From NCBI GenBank assembly GCA_013043915.1, contig JABEVH010000132.1:1-6401 (forward strand): a stretch of DNA of 6,401 nt, written 5' to 3'. The notes under the pieces are model-generated. The model was given only the letters and a program-made list of their open reading frames with translations. It was not told the origin of the DNA and did not search any database. A program made the position numbers and the translations under genes. This document shows, in pieces, positions 1 through 6,401 of the stretch (the first letter of the stretch is position 1; every line of letters starts with the position of its first letter). The stretch is from Pseudomonadales bacterium (GTDB lineage Bacteria; Pseudomonadota; Gammaproteobacteria; Pseudomonadales; Moraxellaceae).

Positions 1-3000
1 ACAGCCTTGCAAGCGGCCTTTGGTAATCTCCTGGTACAAACAGAAATCATCAGTTCTAGCCGTGCCATCCTTTGTACGCGTCGACCGCGTACCAAGGATG
101 AAAAGGCACCCTGGATGTTTCACATGCTGGCTGCCCACACTAGCAGTGTCGGCAGTATTTCCTATGAAACTGACCGCATGCGTTTTATTGGACGTGGTCG
201 CAGCTTAGTCTTGCCACAGGTGATGGACAGTTTTGCGTCGCTGCCTGGCACAGAGGGCTCGGTACTGAATCCGATTGTGGCAATAAGATGCCGAATTATC
301 CTCGAAGCAGGGCAGGCCACAACGATTGAGTTGATATCTGGGGCTGCCGATAACCGGAGCGCCTGTGAGTCCTTAATGGAAAAATATCAGGACCGGCATC
401 TTGGCGATCGAGTGCTTGATCTTGCTAGTACCCACAGCGGTGTCACCCTGCGTCAGATCAACGCCAGTGAGGCCGATGCACAAGTTTATCGGCGGCTCGC
501 CGGTTCGGTTATTTTTGCTAACGCAGCGCTACGAGCTGAGGCCAGTGTGCTGGTGCTTATTCGGGGTGGTCAGTCTGTGCTCTTTTTCTTTTCATTTTCC
601 GGCGACCTGCCCATCGTCCTTCTGCGTATAGCGAGCAGTGCCAATATCGAATTAGCTAGACAGTTAATCCAGTGTCATGCCTGCTGGCGCTTACAGGGAC
701 TGGCGGTGGATCTGGTGATCTGGAATGAAGATCATGTCAGTTACCGGCAGCAACTGCATGAACAAATAGTCAGCCTGATTGCAACGGGCACTGAAATCAA
801 TGTTATTGATCGCCCAGGAGGCATATATGTACGCTCTGCCGAGCAAATATCGAGCGAAGATCGCATCCTTCTTCAGACGGTAGCGCGTGTGGTCATTACC
901 GACAGTCGCGGGACACTGGTAGATCAGGTCAGCCGTCGTGATTTCGTCGACAAGCAGGTAGTGCGACTGCAAACCACCCGCAGCCATCGTCAGGACCCGT
1001 TGGCTGGGCCAACGCTTCAGCGTAAGGACCTTATTCTCAGCAATGATCTAGGTGGCTTCAGTGCGGATGGCCGCGAATATGTGATCACCACCACGGCAGC
1101 CAAAATGACCCCGCTGCCCTGGGTCAATGTATTGGCTAACCCTCATTTTGGAACCGTGGTCACCGAGTCTGGTCTGGCTTATACCTGGGCTGAAAATGCA
1201 CATGAATTTCGCCTGACTCCCTGTAGTGATGACCCCGTCGGAGCCTCTGGCGGTGAAGCCATTTACCTGCGCGATGAAGAAAGCGGCCACTTCTGGTCGC
1301 CGACACCGCAGCCATGTGGCGGCTCGATGCCCTATGTGACTCGGCACGGATTTGGCTACAGCGTTTTTGAGCATACCTCAGGCGGTATTCATTCGGAACT
1401 GTGGGTGTATGTGGACGTACAAGAGTCGGTAAAATTTTTCATGCTCAAGGTACGCAATGGTTCCGGCCGCATGCGTCGGATATCGGCTACAGGTTATGTG
1501 GAATGGGTGCTTGGTGATCTTCAAGCGAAATCTGCCATGCATGTCGTAACGGGCGTAGATCCTGCCAGCGGCGCACTTTTTGCGCGTAATGCCTATAACA
1601 CTGAGTTTGAAGGTAGAGTCGCGTTTTTTGATGTTGATGATATATCACGCACCTTAACCGGGGATCGTCGGGAATTTCTTGGTCGTAATGGTTCGCTCAA
1701 GGCACCACATGCGCTGACAAGGGCTCGTCTGTCAGGACGGTTGGGCGCAGGTCTTGACCCTTGTGGTGCCATCCAGGTACCGTTTGATTTAGCAGATGAA
1801 CAGGAAAGGGTTGTGATCTTCCGGCTCGGCACCGGCCGCGATCCCGAGGGAGCCAGCCATCTTGCCCTACGTCTGCGAACGCCAGGAGCAGCACGGGCAG
1901 CTCTGGAGAAAGTCAGGAACTACTGGCAGCACACGCTCCAATCGGTGCAGATAACTACGCCTGATTTAGCCCTTGATGTATTGGCCAATGGCTGGCTGGT
2001 GTATCAAGTGCAAGCCTGTCGCTTGTGGGCGCGCAGTGGCTTTTACCAGTCTGGTGGTGCCTTCGGCTTTCGCGACCAGTTGCAGGATGCCATGGCCTTG
2101 GTCCACACCAAACCAGGACTATTGCGCGAGCATTTGCTGCGCTGCGCTGAGCGCCAATACCCAGAAGGTGATGTGCAGCACTGGTGGCATCCACCGATTG
2201 GGCGAGGGGTTCGCACACGCTGTTCAGATGATTACCTATGGCTTCCGCTGGCAACGTGCCGTTATGTTCTGAGCACCGGCGACGCTAGTGTTCTCGACGA
2301 GAAGGTACACTTCATCGAGGGGCGTTCGCTCAATGGAGGCGAGGAGTCCTACTACGATTTACCCGCGCGCTCCAGCGAAGAGGCCAGCCTTTACGAACAC
2401 TGTATCCGAGCCATTACTCATGGCCTGCGCTTTGGCGAGCACGGACTGCCCCTGATGGGTTCGGGTGATTGGAATGATGGCATGAATCTCGTCGGCATTC
2501 AGGGCAAGGGTGAAAGCGTGTGGCTGGGGTTTTTCCTTTACCACGTACTGAATGAATTTTCTGAAGTTGCGGGCAGGTACAATGACAGTGCCTTCGCCAT
2601 GAAATGCACCGAAGTGGCAGGGCAATTGCGGCGAGATATGGAAGAGCATGCCTGGGATGGTGCTTGGTATTTGCGCGCATGGTTTGACGATGGAACCCCC
2701 CTGGGTTCAAAGACCAATGCAGATTGCTCCCTCGATTCTATAGCGCAGAGCTGGTCAGTATTATCGGGGGCGGGGGATATTGAACGTTCAAGGCAGGCCA
2801 TGGACGCGGTCGATCAACGTTTGGTGCATCGTCAGCAGGGGCTTATCCAGTTGCTTGATCCACCCTTTGACAAGTCGGCACTGAACCCCGGCTACATCAA
2901 GGGATATGTTCCGGGAGTACGCGAAAACGGGGGGCAATACACCCATGCTGCGGTATGGTCAGCCATGGCCTTTGCTGCGCTGGGTGACAGTAAACGAGCC

Positions 3001-3489
3001 TGGGAACTGCTCGCTCTAATCAACCCGATCAATCATGCCCAGTCGGCAAAGGCCATAGCTATTTACATGGCTGAACCCTATGTACTTGCCGCTGATGTCT
3101 ACGCCTTGCCACCACATACCGGACGGGGCGGCTGGACTTGGTATACCGGTTCTGCCAGTTGGATGTACCGGCTAATTGTGGAGTCCCTGCTCGGTTGCAA
3201 ACTTGAGCAGGACCGCTTGCGTTTGATTCCATGTCTACCTGTCGCTTGGCCAGGTTTTTCCATGATTTACCGTTTCTGTGACACGGAATATCACCTGGTT
3301 GTGCAGCGGAAACAGGCTGCCATGACCGCAACTTCGGTATCACTGGATGGCGTGCTCCAGCAAGACAATTCCTTTGCACTTAAGAATGATCTGCGCCTAC
3401 ATCAGGTTGATGTATTTCTGATGTATGCACCACCTTTGGCATTACCGCTGCCGGTTATGGCGGCGCAGGTTGATAGGTCGATAATATGA
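1..3489 (+). CDS. ndvB: Cyclic beta-1,2-glucan synthase (NdvB/ChvB/Cgs type), C-terminal part with GH94 module; 5' truncated by window edge
   Basis: The frame is open from base 1 to the TGA at 3487-3489, giving 1162 residues with no start visible. Family members are about 2,700-2,900 residues, so the N-terminal GT84 membrane glycosyltransferase half is missing here. Numbering from base 1, residues ~1-330 resemble the first beta-sandwich/carbohydrate-binding region and linker (FGNLLVQTEI near the start, SGDLPIVLLRI at ~200). Residues ~344-650 are the GH94 beta-sandwich (DLGGFSADGREYVI, NPHFGTVVTESG, ENAHEFRLTP, GYSVFEHT). Residues ~658-1110 form the alpha/alpha barrel: SGGAFGFRDQLQDAM, the GDWNDGMN motif at 822-829 that carries the family's general-acid Asp, RENGGQYTHA at ~974, and the GRGGWTWYTGSASW loop at 1041-1054 in the phosphate/sugar site region. 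In characterised family members the synthase builds beta-1,2-glucan from UDP-glucose, and the GH94 module trims chains by phosphorolysis, releasing glucose 1-phosphate and setting ring size. The product is a periplasmic osmoregulated glucan. The 3' end overlaps zwf by 4 nt. The family call is very secure; glucan linkage is inferred from homology. Confidence 0.95.
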   Translation, partial: TALQAAFGNLLVQTEIISSSRAILCTRRPRTKDEKAPWMFHMLAAHTSSVGSISYETDRMRFIGRGRSLVLPQVMDSFASLPGTEGSVLNPIVAIRCRIILEAGQATTIELISGAADNRSACESLMEKYQDRHLGDRVLDLASTHSGVTLRQINASEADAQVYRRLAGSVIFANAALRAEASVLVLIRGGQSVLFFFSFSGDLPIVLLRIASSANIELARQLIQCHACWRLQGLAVDLVIWNEDHVSYRQQLHEQIVSLIATGTEINVIDRPGGIYVRSAEQISSEDRILLQTVARVVITDSRGTLVDQVSRRDFVDKQVVRLQTTRSHRQDPLAGPTLQRKDLILSNDLGGFSADGREYVITTTAAKMTPLPWVNVLANPHFGTVVTESGLAYTWAENAHEFRLTPCSDDPVGASGGEAIYLRDEESGHFWSPTPQPCGGSMPYVTRHGFGYSVFEHTSGGIHSELWVYVDVQESVKFFMLKVRNGSGRMRRISATGYVEWVLGDLQAKSAMHVVTGVDPASGALFARNAYNTEFEGRVAFFDVDDISRTLTGDRREFLGRNGSLKAPHALTRARLSGRLGAGLDPCGAIQVPFDLADEQERVVIFRLGTGRDPEGASHLALRLRTPGAARAALEKVRNYWQHTLQSVQITTPDLALDVLANGWLVYQVQACRLWARSGFYQSGGAFGFRDQLQDAMALVHTKPGLLREHLLRCAERQYPEGDVQHWWHPPIGRGVRTRCSDDYLWLPLATCRYVLSTGDASVLDEKVHFIEGRSLNGGEESYYDLPARSSEEASLYEHCIRAITHGLRFGEHGLPLMGSGDWNDGMNLVGIQGKGESVWLGFFLYHVLNEFSEVAGRYNDSAFAMKCTEVAGQLRRDMEEHAWDGAWYLRAWFDDGTPLGSKTNADCSLDSIAQSWSVLSGAGDIERSRQAMDAVDQRLVHRQQGLIQLLDPPFDKSALNPGYIKGYVPGVRENGGQYTHAAVWSAMAFAALGDSKRAWELLALINPINHAQSAKAIAIYMAEPYVLAADVYALPPHTGRGGWTWYTGSASWMYRLIVESLLGCKLEQDRLRLIPCLPVAWPGFSMIYRFCDTEYHLVVQRKQAAMTATSVSLDGVLQQDNSFALKNDLRLHQVDVFLMYAPPLALPLPVMAAQVDRSII
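1701..1770 (+). repeat. Nested inverted repeats within ndvB
   Basis: GGCACCACA (1701-1709) and TGTGGTGCC (1762-1770) are exact 9-bp reverse complements. Inside them lies a second inverted repeat, CTGACA (1714-1719) with TGTCAG (1730-1735), and a small GGTC/GACC pair near 1751-1759. The RNA could fold into a branched structure. It is wholly inside the conserved GH94 coding region and may be coincidental. Confidence 0.4.
3475..3489 (+). promoter_or_regulatory. Weak ribosome-binding site and ATGA stop/start overlap before zwf
   Basis: Only AGG (3475-3477), 8 nt before the ATG at 3486, resembles a Shine-Dalgarno core. The zwf ATG shares bases with the ndvB TGA (3487-3489). The combination of a weak site and a 4-nt overlap points to translational coupling, so Zwf synthesis would follow ndvB translation unless an internal promoter exists upstream. 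Confidence 0.6.
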
Positions 3490-4871
3490 GCCAGCTTACT
3501 TCCGATGCCTTTGTTTTTTTTGGTGCTACGGGTGATCTGGCGCGCAAGAAAATTTTCCCTGCGCTGCAGGCCATGGTCAAGCGCGGTGAACTTGATATAC
3601 CGGTTATTTGTGTGGCCCGTGCCGAATGGTCCCTCGATCAGCTGCGTACATGTGTCCGCGAAAGTCTGGTGCAAAATGGGGGCATTGATGAAATTGCCTT
3701 TGCCCGGTTGTCAGAACTCCTGCGTTACATTGATGGAGACTATCGCAATCCAGCTACCTATGAGGGCCTGAAACGGGTCCTAGGCGAGGCCCAGCGGCCG
3801 CTGTATTACCTGGCGATTCCGCCCAGCATGTTTGCTGCTGTGGTAGAGGGGCTGGGCAGTTCCAAGGGCATTGTTGGTGCACGGGTCATCGTGGAAAAAC
3901 CTTATGGTCGTGATTTGGCATCAGCCCTGGCGCTCAATCAGACCTTGCACTCTGTATTTGACGAGTCAGCGGTATTCCGGATTGATCATTACTTGGGCAA
4001 GGAGGCTGTGCAAAATTTGCTGTATTTCCGCTTTGCCAATGCCTTTCTTGACCCTCTATGGAATCGTGATTACGTTGAAAATATTCAGATCACCATGGCA
4101 GAAAACTTTGGTGTGCAGGGGCGAGGTGCTTTTTATGATGAAGTCGGAACTTTGCGTGATGTGGTACAAAATCACCTGCTGCAAGTGATTGCTCTGTTGG
4201 CGATGGATGCTCCTCTTGGTCGTGACGCTGATTCCATGCGCGCCGAAAAGCTGCGATTGTTTCGTGCCATGCGGCCGCTAGATCCGGTTGATGTGGTGCG
4301 TGGTCAGTTCCAGGGCTATCGAGAAGAAGTTGGAGTGGCCGCCGGGTCGGAGGTCGAGACCTTTGTCGCTTTGCGCTTGCATATTGATACGTGGCGTTGG
4401 TCCGGTGTGCCGTTTTACATCCGGGCTGGAAAGTTCCTGCCCATAACGGCTACTGAGGTAGTGGTTCATCTTAAATGTCCACCGCTCGACATTTTTGACG
4501 AGACCAGTGCGGCTACTTCCAATTATTTTCGTTTCAGGCTCAGTCCAGAAGTGGTGATATCTGCGGGTGTGCGGGTTAAGGAGCCGGGTGATGGCATGCG
4601 TGGGCAGCCGGTGGAGCTGGTCGCCTGGCGCCAATCGCATGCCGATAAGGCGCCCTATGAACGACTGCTTTATGACGCTATTCACGGTGATCCCTCGCTG
4701 TTTACCGGCGACGCAAGTGTAGAAGCCGCCTGGCGTGTTATTGATCCTGTTTTGACTCACGTAGGGAGCATTAGCAGATACGCACGCGGGAGCTGGGGGC
4801 CTGCAGATGCAGCTAGCATCTTCCCGGGTGGATGGCATAACCCCGTCGCTGAGGAGGCGCCACCATGCTAA
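3486..4871 (+). CDS. zwf: Glucose-6-phosphate 1-dehydrogenase
   Basis: This cytosolic enzyme oxidises glucose 6-phosphate to 6-phosphoglucono-lactone and is the entry step of the oxidative pentose phosphate and Entner-Doudoroff pathways. The 461-residue product has the N-terminal Rossmann fingerprint GATGDLARKK (13-22). Arg45 in VARAEW sits where the 2'-phosphate-binding Arg lies in NADP-using members, so NADP preference is likely. Further landmarks are YLAIPPSMF (108-116), EKPYGRD (137-143), the substrate-binding signature RIDHYLGKE (165-173, His168), the catalytic His in VVQNHLLQ (His230) and FYIRAGK (Lys316), with a closing GSWGPADA. All key residues are present. At 461 residues it is shorter than the ~485-491 of the Leuconostoc and E. 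coli enzymes. RAGKFLP replaces the commoner RTGKRLP, consistent with the short branch of the family rather than damage. The ATG start overlaps the ndvB TGA (ATGA) and has only a weak AGG upstream, so translation probably depends on re-initiation from ndvB. The 3' end overlaps the HAD gene by 7 nt. Confidence 0.97.
   Translation: MSQLTSDAFVFFGATGDLARKKIFPALQAMVKRGELDIPVICVARAEWSLDQLRTCVRESLVQNGGIDEIAFARLSELLRYIDGDYRNPATYEGLKRVLGEAQRPLYYLAIPPSMFAAVVEGLGSSKGIVGARVIVEKPYGRDLASALALNQTLHSVFDESAVFRIDHYLGKEAVQNLLYFRFANAFLDPLWNRDYVENIQITMAENFGVQGRGAFYDEVGTLRDVVQNHLLQVIALLAMDAPLGRDADSMRAEKLRLFRAMRPLDPVDVVRGQFQGYREEVGVAAGSEVETFVALRLHIDTWRWSGVPFYIRAGKFLPITATEVVVHLKCPPLDIFDETSAATSNYFRFRLSPEVVISAGVRVKEPGDGMRGQPVELVAWRQSHADKAPYERLLYDAIHGDPSLFTGDASVEAAWRVIDPVLTHVGSISRYARGSWGPADAASIFPGGWHNPVAEEAPPC
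4852..4857 (+). promoter_or_regulatory. Strong Shine-Dalgarno (AGGAGG) for the HAD gene
   Basis: A full AGGAGG lies within the last codons of zwf, 7 nt before the ATG at 4865. It fixes the HAD start and is the strongest ribosome-binding site in the window, so the HAD gene may be translated independently of zwf despite the 7-nt overlap. Confidence 0.85.
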
Positions 4872-5572
4872 CCAGGACTGCACTAGTGTTCCTGGTCGAT
4901 GTCGATAATACCCTGCTCGATAACGATCAGTTTTCTAGTGATCTTTCTGACTGCATTCAGCAAGCCTTTGGTAAATCCGGGTTAGAGCTGTACTGGGCCA
5001 TATATGGCCGGCTGCGCGAGCAGTATGGCTATGCCGATTACCTAGGGGCTCTGCAACAGTTTCGCAAGGATTATGAAGGACATCCCTTGCTGTTGGAGCT
5101 TTCATCATTCTTGCTCGACTATCCCTTCAGGAAACGTTATTACCCGCGCGCTTTGGCAGTTATCGAGCACCTGCGCACTATGGGTACCCTGGTGATTCTT
5201 TCGGATGGTGACATTATCTTTCAGCCACGCAAGATACAGCTGTCCGGGCTTTGGGATGCGGTTGATGGACGAGTCTTGGTTTTTCTGCACAAGGAACTTA
5301 TGGTCGAAATGATCGAGCAGCGTTTTCCAGCGCAGCACTACGTGATGATCGACGACAAGCAATCATTGTTGGCCCTCATGAAACGTCAGCTCGGCACAAA
5401 ATTGACGACTATTCATGTTAATCAGGGGCATTACAACGCAACCAATGCTGATGCCATTAATCCCCCTCCTGATATGAGCATGGCTCATATCGGCAACGTG
5501 TGTGAGCTGACATTAGCTGATTTCCAGGCCGATGTGGCGGAACACCTGGCTTATTTGAGGTATAACTCATGA
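4865..5572 (+). CDS. HAD-superfamily hydrolase (probable phosphatase), substrate unknown
   Basis: The 235-residue product has all four HAD motifs. Motif I is DVDNT, with nucleophile Asp12 and general acid/base Asp14. Motif II is ILSDGD, with Ser113. Motif III has a Lys, most likely Lys143 in FLHKE. Motif IV is MIDDK, with Asp163 and Asp164 for Mg2+. Residues ~19-100 between motifs I and II are helical in character and fit a C1-type cap, which favours a small-molecule phosphatase over a protein phosphatase. There is no signal peptide, so it should be cytosolic. The ATG at 4865 is chosen because it follows AGGAGG with 7 nt spacing; the gene overlaps zwf by 7 nt and tal by 4 nt. Its place between zwf and tal suggests a role on a sugar phosphate or a side product of the pentose phosphate pathway, but the substrate cannot be read from the sequence. 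Haloacid dehalogenase activity is possible by superfamily name only and less likely in this context. Confidence 0.85.
   Translation: MLTRTALVFLVDVDNTLLDNDQFSSDLSDCIQQAFGKSGLELYWAIYGRLREQYGYADYLGALQQFRKDYEGHPLLLELSSFLLDYPFRKRYYPRALAVIEHLRTMGTLVILSDGDIIFQPRKIQLSGLWDAVDGRVLVFLHKELMVEMIEQRFPAQHYVMIDDKQSLLALMKRQLGTKLTTIHVNQGHYNATNADAINPPPDMSMAHIGNVCELTLADFQADVAEHLAYLRYNS
4996..5009. repeat. 14-bp perfect palindrome within the HAD gene
   Basis: GGCCATATATGGCC is its own reverse complement, at codons ~45-49 of the HAD gene. A palindrome of this length is expected roughly once in a few windows of this size, so chance is likely; a dyad-binding site cannot be excluded. Confidence 0.35.
5469..5493 (+). 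repeat. Perfect 9-bp inverted repeat (intragenic hairpin) near the 3' end of the HAD gene
   Basis: GATATGAGC (5471-5479) and GCTCATATC (5483-5491) are exact reverse complements separated by ATG. In RNA a G-U and a C-G pair extend the stem to 11 bp. It lies about 75 nt before the tal start and inside coding sequence for DMSMAHI. No U-run follows, so it is not a standard intrinsic terminator. It could be an RNA stability or processing element, or chance. Confidence 0.6.
5557..5572 (+). promoter_or_regulatory. Shine-Dalgarno (GAGG) and ATGA overlap for tal
   Basis: GAGG at 5557-5560 is 8 nt before the tal ATG (5569), which overlaps the HAD TGA (5570-5572). It supports the chosen tal start and coupled translation from the HAD gene. 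Confidence 0.75.
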
Positions 5573-6401
5573 ACACGACCCGAGCCTTGCACGATCTTGG
5601 CCAGAGCCTGTGGCTAGATAATATTACGCGTGAGATGCTCAACCAAGGCACCTTGCGTGACTACATAAATGAGTTTTCTATTACCGGACTCACCTCCAAT
5701 CCCACCATCTTTGATCAGGCCATCGGCGCTAGCGCAGCCTACGATGCAGGCATCCGTGACAAGTGGCATCGTGGAAAATCAGCAGAGCAGGTGTTCATCG
5801 AACTGGCGTTGGAAGATCTTGGTCGCGCAGCAGATCTGCTGAGGCCGGTTTTTGAAGCCAGCAAGCAGCTTGATGGCTGGGTCTCCATGGAAATATCACC
5901 CCTGCTTTCCGCTGATGTTGAGGGCAGTGTGGATGCAGCCAAGCGCATTCACGAGCAGGCTGGACGACCCAATTTGTTCGTGAAAATACCAGGCACAGCC
6001 GCAGGCCTGAAAGCCATGGAGGCGTGTATTTTTGAGGGCATACCGATTAATGTAACGCTGTTATTTTCGCGCGAGCACTATCTGGCTGCCGCCGAAGCCT
6101 ATATGCGCGGCATTGAACGTCGCCTTGAGATCGGCCTGCATCCCGGCGTGGTATCGGTAGCGTCGCTGTTTGTCAGTCGTTGGGACACGGCCGTGCATGA
6201 CATTATTCCGGAGTCTCTGCGCAATCACCTGGGCATAACTATCGCTCAGCGCAGCTATCATGCTTACCGCCAACTATTGGCATCAACACGCTGGCAGCAC
6301 TTGGCGAAGGCAGGGGCTAGACCGCAACGCCTGCTTTGGGCTAGTACGGGCAGCAAGGATCCGCAATCTTCCGATACCTTGTATGTCGAAGCACTGGCGG
6401 C
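5569..6401 (+). CDS. tal: Transaldolase, N-terminal 277 codons; 3' truncated by window edge
   Basis: Transaldolase moves a dihydroxyacetone unit between sedoheptulose 7-phosphate and glyceraldehyde 3-phosphate in the non-oxidative pentose phosphate pathway. The frame opens at the ATG overlapping the HAD stop (ATGA, 5569-5572) and stays open to base 6401 with no stop. Visible residues match the class I aldolase site: Asp17 (LWLDNI), Asn44 in GLTSNPTIF (40-48), Glu108 (SMEISP), the Schiff-base Lys139 in LFVKIPGT, Asn161 in INVTLLFS and Ser199 in SVASLFVSR. LLWASTGSKDP near the cut end is typical of the longer (~360-residue) Mycobacterium/cyanobacterium-like transaldolases, not the ~220-residue TalC/FSA type. 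Trp205 replaces the common Val in the SRVD motif. Some members of this branch are fused to phosphoglucose isomerase, and the cut prevents deciding that here. A GAGG site lies 8 nt before the start. Zwf and Tal in one operon indicate co-regulated pentose phosphate flux. Confidence 0.95.
   Translation, partial: MNTTRALHDLGQSLWLDNITREMLNQGTLRDYINEFSITGLTSNPTIFDQAIGASAAYDAGIRDKWHRGKSAEQVFIELALEDLGRAADLLRPVFEASKQLDGWVSMEISPLLSADVEGSVDAAKRIHEQAGRPNLFVKIPGTAAGLKAMEACIFEGIPINVTLLFSREHYLAAAEAYMRGIERRLEIGLHPGVVSVASLFVSRWDTAVHDIIPESLRNHLGITIAQRSYHAYRQLLASTRWQHLAKAGARPQRLLWASTGSKDPQSSDTLYVEALA

Noticed and set aside
7..9. TTG as a real start codon for the first gene
   Set aside because: The frame is open to base 1, and the encoded sequence begins in the middle of a conserved domain of a much larger family; the true start must be upstream of the window.
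581..600. Frameshift or small indel in the T-rich tract of ndvB
   Set aside because: The conserved flanks GGQS and SGDLPIVL remain in the same frame at the expected spacing, so any change is substitution rather than a net frameshift.
1973..2272. 99-codon open frame in another plus-strand frame, and the antisense frame opposite it (1955-2254)
   Set aside because: Both overlap the GH94 catalytic barrel coding sequence, whose own frame gives an excellent family match; neither shadow frame gives a recognisable protein.
4278..4883. 201-codon antisense open frame over the end of zwf
   Set aside because: It lies wholly opposite strongly conserved zwf coding sequence, shows no recognisable motif, and looks like a by-product of codon use on the other strand.
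5469..5493. Intrinsic terminator between the HAD gene and tal
   Set aside because: The stem is followed by CGGCAACGTG, not a T-run, and tal is overlapped by the HAD gene, so termination here would be self-defeating.
4865..5572. HAD gene as the missing 6-phosphogluconolactonase
   Set aside because: The HAD motifs are clear, and known lactonases (Pgl/DevB and the YbhE beta-propeller type) belong to unrelated folds.
1..6401. Mobile element, CRISPR array, tRNA or rRNA
   Set aside because: No transposase-like protein, regularly spaced repeats or structural-RNA sequence was seen; the plus strand is fully occupied by the four metabolic genes.

Overview
The window is one continuous plus-strand gene block with no intergenic space and both ends cut. 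It reads cgs/ndvB (3' part) - zwf - HAD hydrolase - tal (5' part). Each junction is an overlap: 4 nt (ATGA) between the first two genes, 7 nt between zwf and the HAD gene, and 4 nt (ATGA) between the HAD gene and tal. This is the layout of a translationally coupled operon whose promoter and terminator lie outside the window.

Region 1-3489 encodes the last 1162 residues of a cyclic beta-1,2-glucan synthase of the NdvB/ChvB/Cgs type. What is present is part of a first beta-sandwich/carbohydrate-binding region and a complete GH94 (cellobiose/chitobiose phosphorylase-like) module. The membrane-embedded glycosyltransferase half is upstream of position 1. Region 3486-4871 is a complete glucose-6-phosphate dehydrogenase. 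Region 4865-5572 is a complete HAD-superfamily hydrolase, probably a small-molecule phosphatase, with unknown substrate. Region 5569-6401 is the first 277 codons of a transaldolase of the long family, with its Schiff-base lysine present.

Taken together, the block joins a periplasmic/envelope glucan enzyme with the oxidative (zwf) and non-oxidative (tal) pentose phosphate pathway. A plausible biochemical link, which is inference, is glucose 1-phosphate. GH94 phosphorolysis would release it, and phosphoglucomutase would convert it to the Zwf substrate glucose 6-phosphate. The genes for 6-phosphogluconolactonase and 6-phosphogluconate dehydrogenase are not in the window and may lie downstream.

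NdvB-type synthases, Gram-negative style Shine-Dalgarno sites and a GC content in the 50s (spot counts) suggest a member of the Pseudomonadota. I cannot place it more precisely. I see no tRNA, rRNA, CRISPR array, insertion sequence or sign of recent horizontal transfer. This is mostly a well-explained metabolic region. The parts worth a second look are the uncharacterised HAD between zwf and tal, the unusual pairing of glucan synthase with this pathway, a divergent phenylalanine-rich patch in the synthase, and a few intragenic inverted repeats.
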